Source of the DNA: JBBQIY01 sp964618405
Lineage (GTDB): Bacteria > Verrucomicrobiota > Kiritimatiellia > RFP12 > UBA3636
Length of the DNA: 7,890 nt
Direction: 5' to 3'
Assembly: GCA_964618405.1 (NCBI GenBank)
Contig: CAZUAY010000188.1
Coordinates: 1 to 7,890 of the forward strand
The notes beneath the pieces are model-generated. The model searched no databases, had not been told where the DNA came from, and saw nothing but the letters and a program-made list of their open reading frames with translations. Positions 7,118-7,890 of the stretch are shown here, piece after piece; position 1 is the stretch's first letter; every line of letters starts with the position of its first letter. A program made the position numbers and the translations under genes.

Positions 7118-7677
7118 TTCGAGGGATTCTCCTTCAAGGCATCAGCTGCCTGTCGGATCACAGACCCAAAATTTTCAAGAGACTCCTCCACGAGCTGTAC
7201 GAGGTAGGGGTTGTCGGTTGCGATACGAATTTTTTCCATGCCAACTTGCGCCGAAATGTTTACGTATGGCGGTTTTAGGTTTTCAGTCCGTCGTGTAAAC
7301 AGGCGCGCAGGGATAAGCCCTTCATCTACAAAGGCCTGAAAAACCGTCTGCATCTCATCTTGAGGCAAATGCATCCGATCCGTGAACAGCTCGTTCCAAT
7401 ACGGATCGCCAACCTTCGTCGAGAACGAGTCCCAGAGCTGCGGACTGCGTCCAGTTTTCACAATCACCTCGCCCACACCGAGTAGTGAAAGCCTACACGG
7501 TCCTTTGATGGTAGGATTCTCTTCTATCGGGAAGTAGGCCACCTCGATCCAGTCGAGGCTGGAAAGTTCGACCTCGACAGTCTTATGGTGAAGCCTACCC
7601 GTCTTATCGAGCGGCGATAGACAACCACAGGCAAGGAAGGTTACTAAAACCGTGATCGCGACAGGTGTGTATTTCAT
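7114..7677 (-). CDS. Putative lipoprotein of unknown function
   Basis: A 187-residue protein I do not recognise. It starts with a short n-region (MKYTP), a hydrophobic stretch at about 6-16 and the cysteines of FLACGCLSP (Cys17 and Cys19). Either could be the lipidated residue, though neither fits the lipobox consensus perfectly, so a plain signal peptide is possible. The mature part is mixed and soluble-looking, with no other membrane segment. Distinct stretches are DWIEVAYFPIEENPTIKGP (43-61), RLSLLGVGEVIVKTGRSP (62-79) and DPYWNELFTDRMHLPQDE (91-108), followed by an amphipathic C-terminal helix region (NPYLVQLVEESLENFGSVI). No enzymatic motif is visible. It is the first gene of the - strand cluster; its TGA overlaps the ATG of nth. 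A link between an envelope lipoprotein and DNA repair is not obvious, so the grouping may reflect shared transcription only. Confidence 0.75.
   Translation of the reverse strand: MKYTPVAITVLVTFLACGCLSPLDKTGRLHHKTVEVELSSLDWIEVAYFPIEENPTIKGPCRLSLLGVGEVIVKTGRSPQLWDSFSTKVGDPYWNELFTDRMHLPQDEMQTVFQAFVDEGLIPARLFTRRTENLKPPYVNISAQVGMEKIRIATDNPYLVQLVEESLENFGSVIRQAADALKENPSK
7129..7134 (-). promoter_or_regulatory. Ribosome-binding site of nth
   Basis: On the - strand this reads AAGGAG, 11 bases before the nth ATG at 7117-7115, inside the end of the lipoprotein gene. It is the strongest Shine-Dalgarno match in the window and supports that start and independent loading on nth. The long spacing resembles the 12-base spacing of AAGAAAGG (6454-6447) before the proposed CTG start of the LOG gene. 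Confidence 0.65.
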
Positions 7678-7683
7678 GTCGCT

Positions 7684-7712
7684 ATTTAATCATATTTCGG
7701 GGCTTGTTTCAA
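7684..7712 (-). promoter_or_regulatory. Candidate sigma-70-type promoter for the lipoprotein-nth-LOG cluster
   Basis: On the - strand TTGAAA (7712-7707) and TTAAAT (7689-7684) are separated by 17 bases, the optimal spacing. The -10 box matches only four of six consensus positions. It ends six bases before the ATG at 7677, so transcription would begin at or next to the start codon and give a leaderless mRNA. This agrees with the lack of a clear Shine-Dalgarno there. A better -10-like TATGAT (7694-7689) has no -35 box at proper spacing. Confidence 0.3.
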
Positions 7713-7731
7713 AGGCTAAACGCCTGCCTCT

Positions 7732-7773
7732 TGTAATCGGTCAGGCACAGGGGGCTGTGCCTGACCGATTACA
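7732..7773. repeat. Perfect 19-bp inverted repeat with GGGG loop
   Basis: TGTAATCGGTCAGGCACAG (7732-7750) is followed by GGGG (7751-7754) and its exact reverse complement (7755-7773). No mismatch occurs across 19 pairs. It lies upstream of the - strand operon, outside any gene, and has no T-run on either side, so it is not an ordinary terminator. Such perfect short palindromes in intergenic DNA are typical of REP-like or miniature mobile palindromic elements; copy number cannot be judged from one copy. Confidence 0.8.
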
Positions 7774-7801
7774 GTCGCGAGTCGCTAGTGGCTAGTCACG
7801 A
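7774..7801. repeat. Four degenerate heptamer repeats
   Basis: Starting at the first base after the inverted repeat, the sequence divides into 7-base units: GTCGCGA, GTCGCTA, GTGGCTA, GTCACGA, with each adjacent pair differing at one to three positions. A fifth unit, GTACTGC, shares only GT and one later base and is not counted. The exact abutment on the hairpin suggests both belong to one element. Function is unknown. Confidence 0.6.
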
Positions 7802-7890
7802 GTACTGCTCCTGCGAAAGAGCCGACAGGGTTCCCCCCCCAGATGGGCGTCGGGGATTTGCGTTTAGAATTAGAGAGATCTCCGCATAAG

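Noticed and set aside
7833..7840. Run of eight C as a phase-variable tract
   Set aside because: It lies in no recognisable gene or promoter spacer, so a switching role cannot be supported.
7843..7890. Possible CDS start (ATG 7843) on the + strand running off the right edge
   Set aside because: Only 16 codons are visible, there is no ribosome-binding site, and the sequence just before is a C-run; nothing supports coding.

Overview
The window is moderately GC-rich, densely coded bacterial chromosome from a polysaccharide-degrading lineage. The glycoside hydrolases, the poor Shine-Dalgarno signals and the style of the intergenic palindromes suggest a PVC-type bacterium (Kiritimatiellota, Verrucomicrobiota or a relative). 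That placement is inference only, because no rRNA or other marker gene is present.

Left part, + strand (1-5639): three genes in one direction with gaps of 24 and 20 bases, probably one operon. First is the 3' part of a gene for a GH127-like (beta-L-arabinofuranosidase superfamily) enzyme, cut by the left edge. Next is an exported TPR-like protein of unknown function. Last is a complete cytoplasmic-type GH38 alpha-mannosidase with all expected catalytic and zinc residues. Together they look like the tail of a glycan-degradation locus.

Middle (5640-5867): a short convergent intergenic region. It holds a compact palindromic element (5710-5761) that can fold as a three-way junction whose two tetraloops are complementary, and a perfect 14-bp palindrome just beyond the end of the LOG gene.

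Right part, - strand (read from 7677 down to 5868): a putative lipoprotein of unknown function, then endonuclease III (nth), then a LOG-family nucleoside-monophosphate phosphoribohydrolase. The lipoprotein/nth junction is an ATGA overlap. The nth/LOG junction is most simply a CTGA overlap: the LOG N-terminus is clearly encoded upstream of the first in-frame ATG, and the only plausible starts there are non-canonical (CTG or ATT). The three genes look translationally coupled.

Right end (7678-7890): a candidate promoter for the - strand operon, a perfect 19-bp inverted repeat with a GGGG loop, and four degenerate copies of a 7-base unit abutting it. From 7802 to the edge there is a run of eight C (7833-7840) and no supportable gene.

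The observations most worth checking are the non-canonical LOG start, the folded element at 5710-5761, and the hairpin plus heptamer element at 7732-7801.
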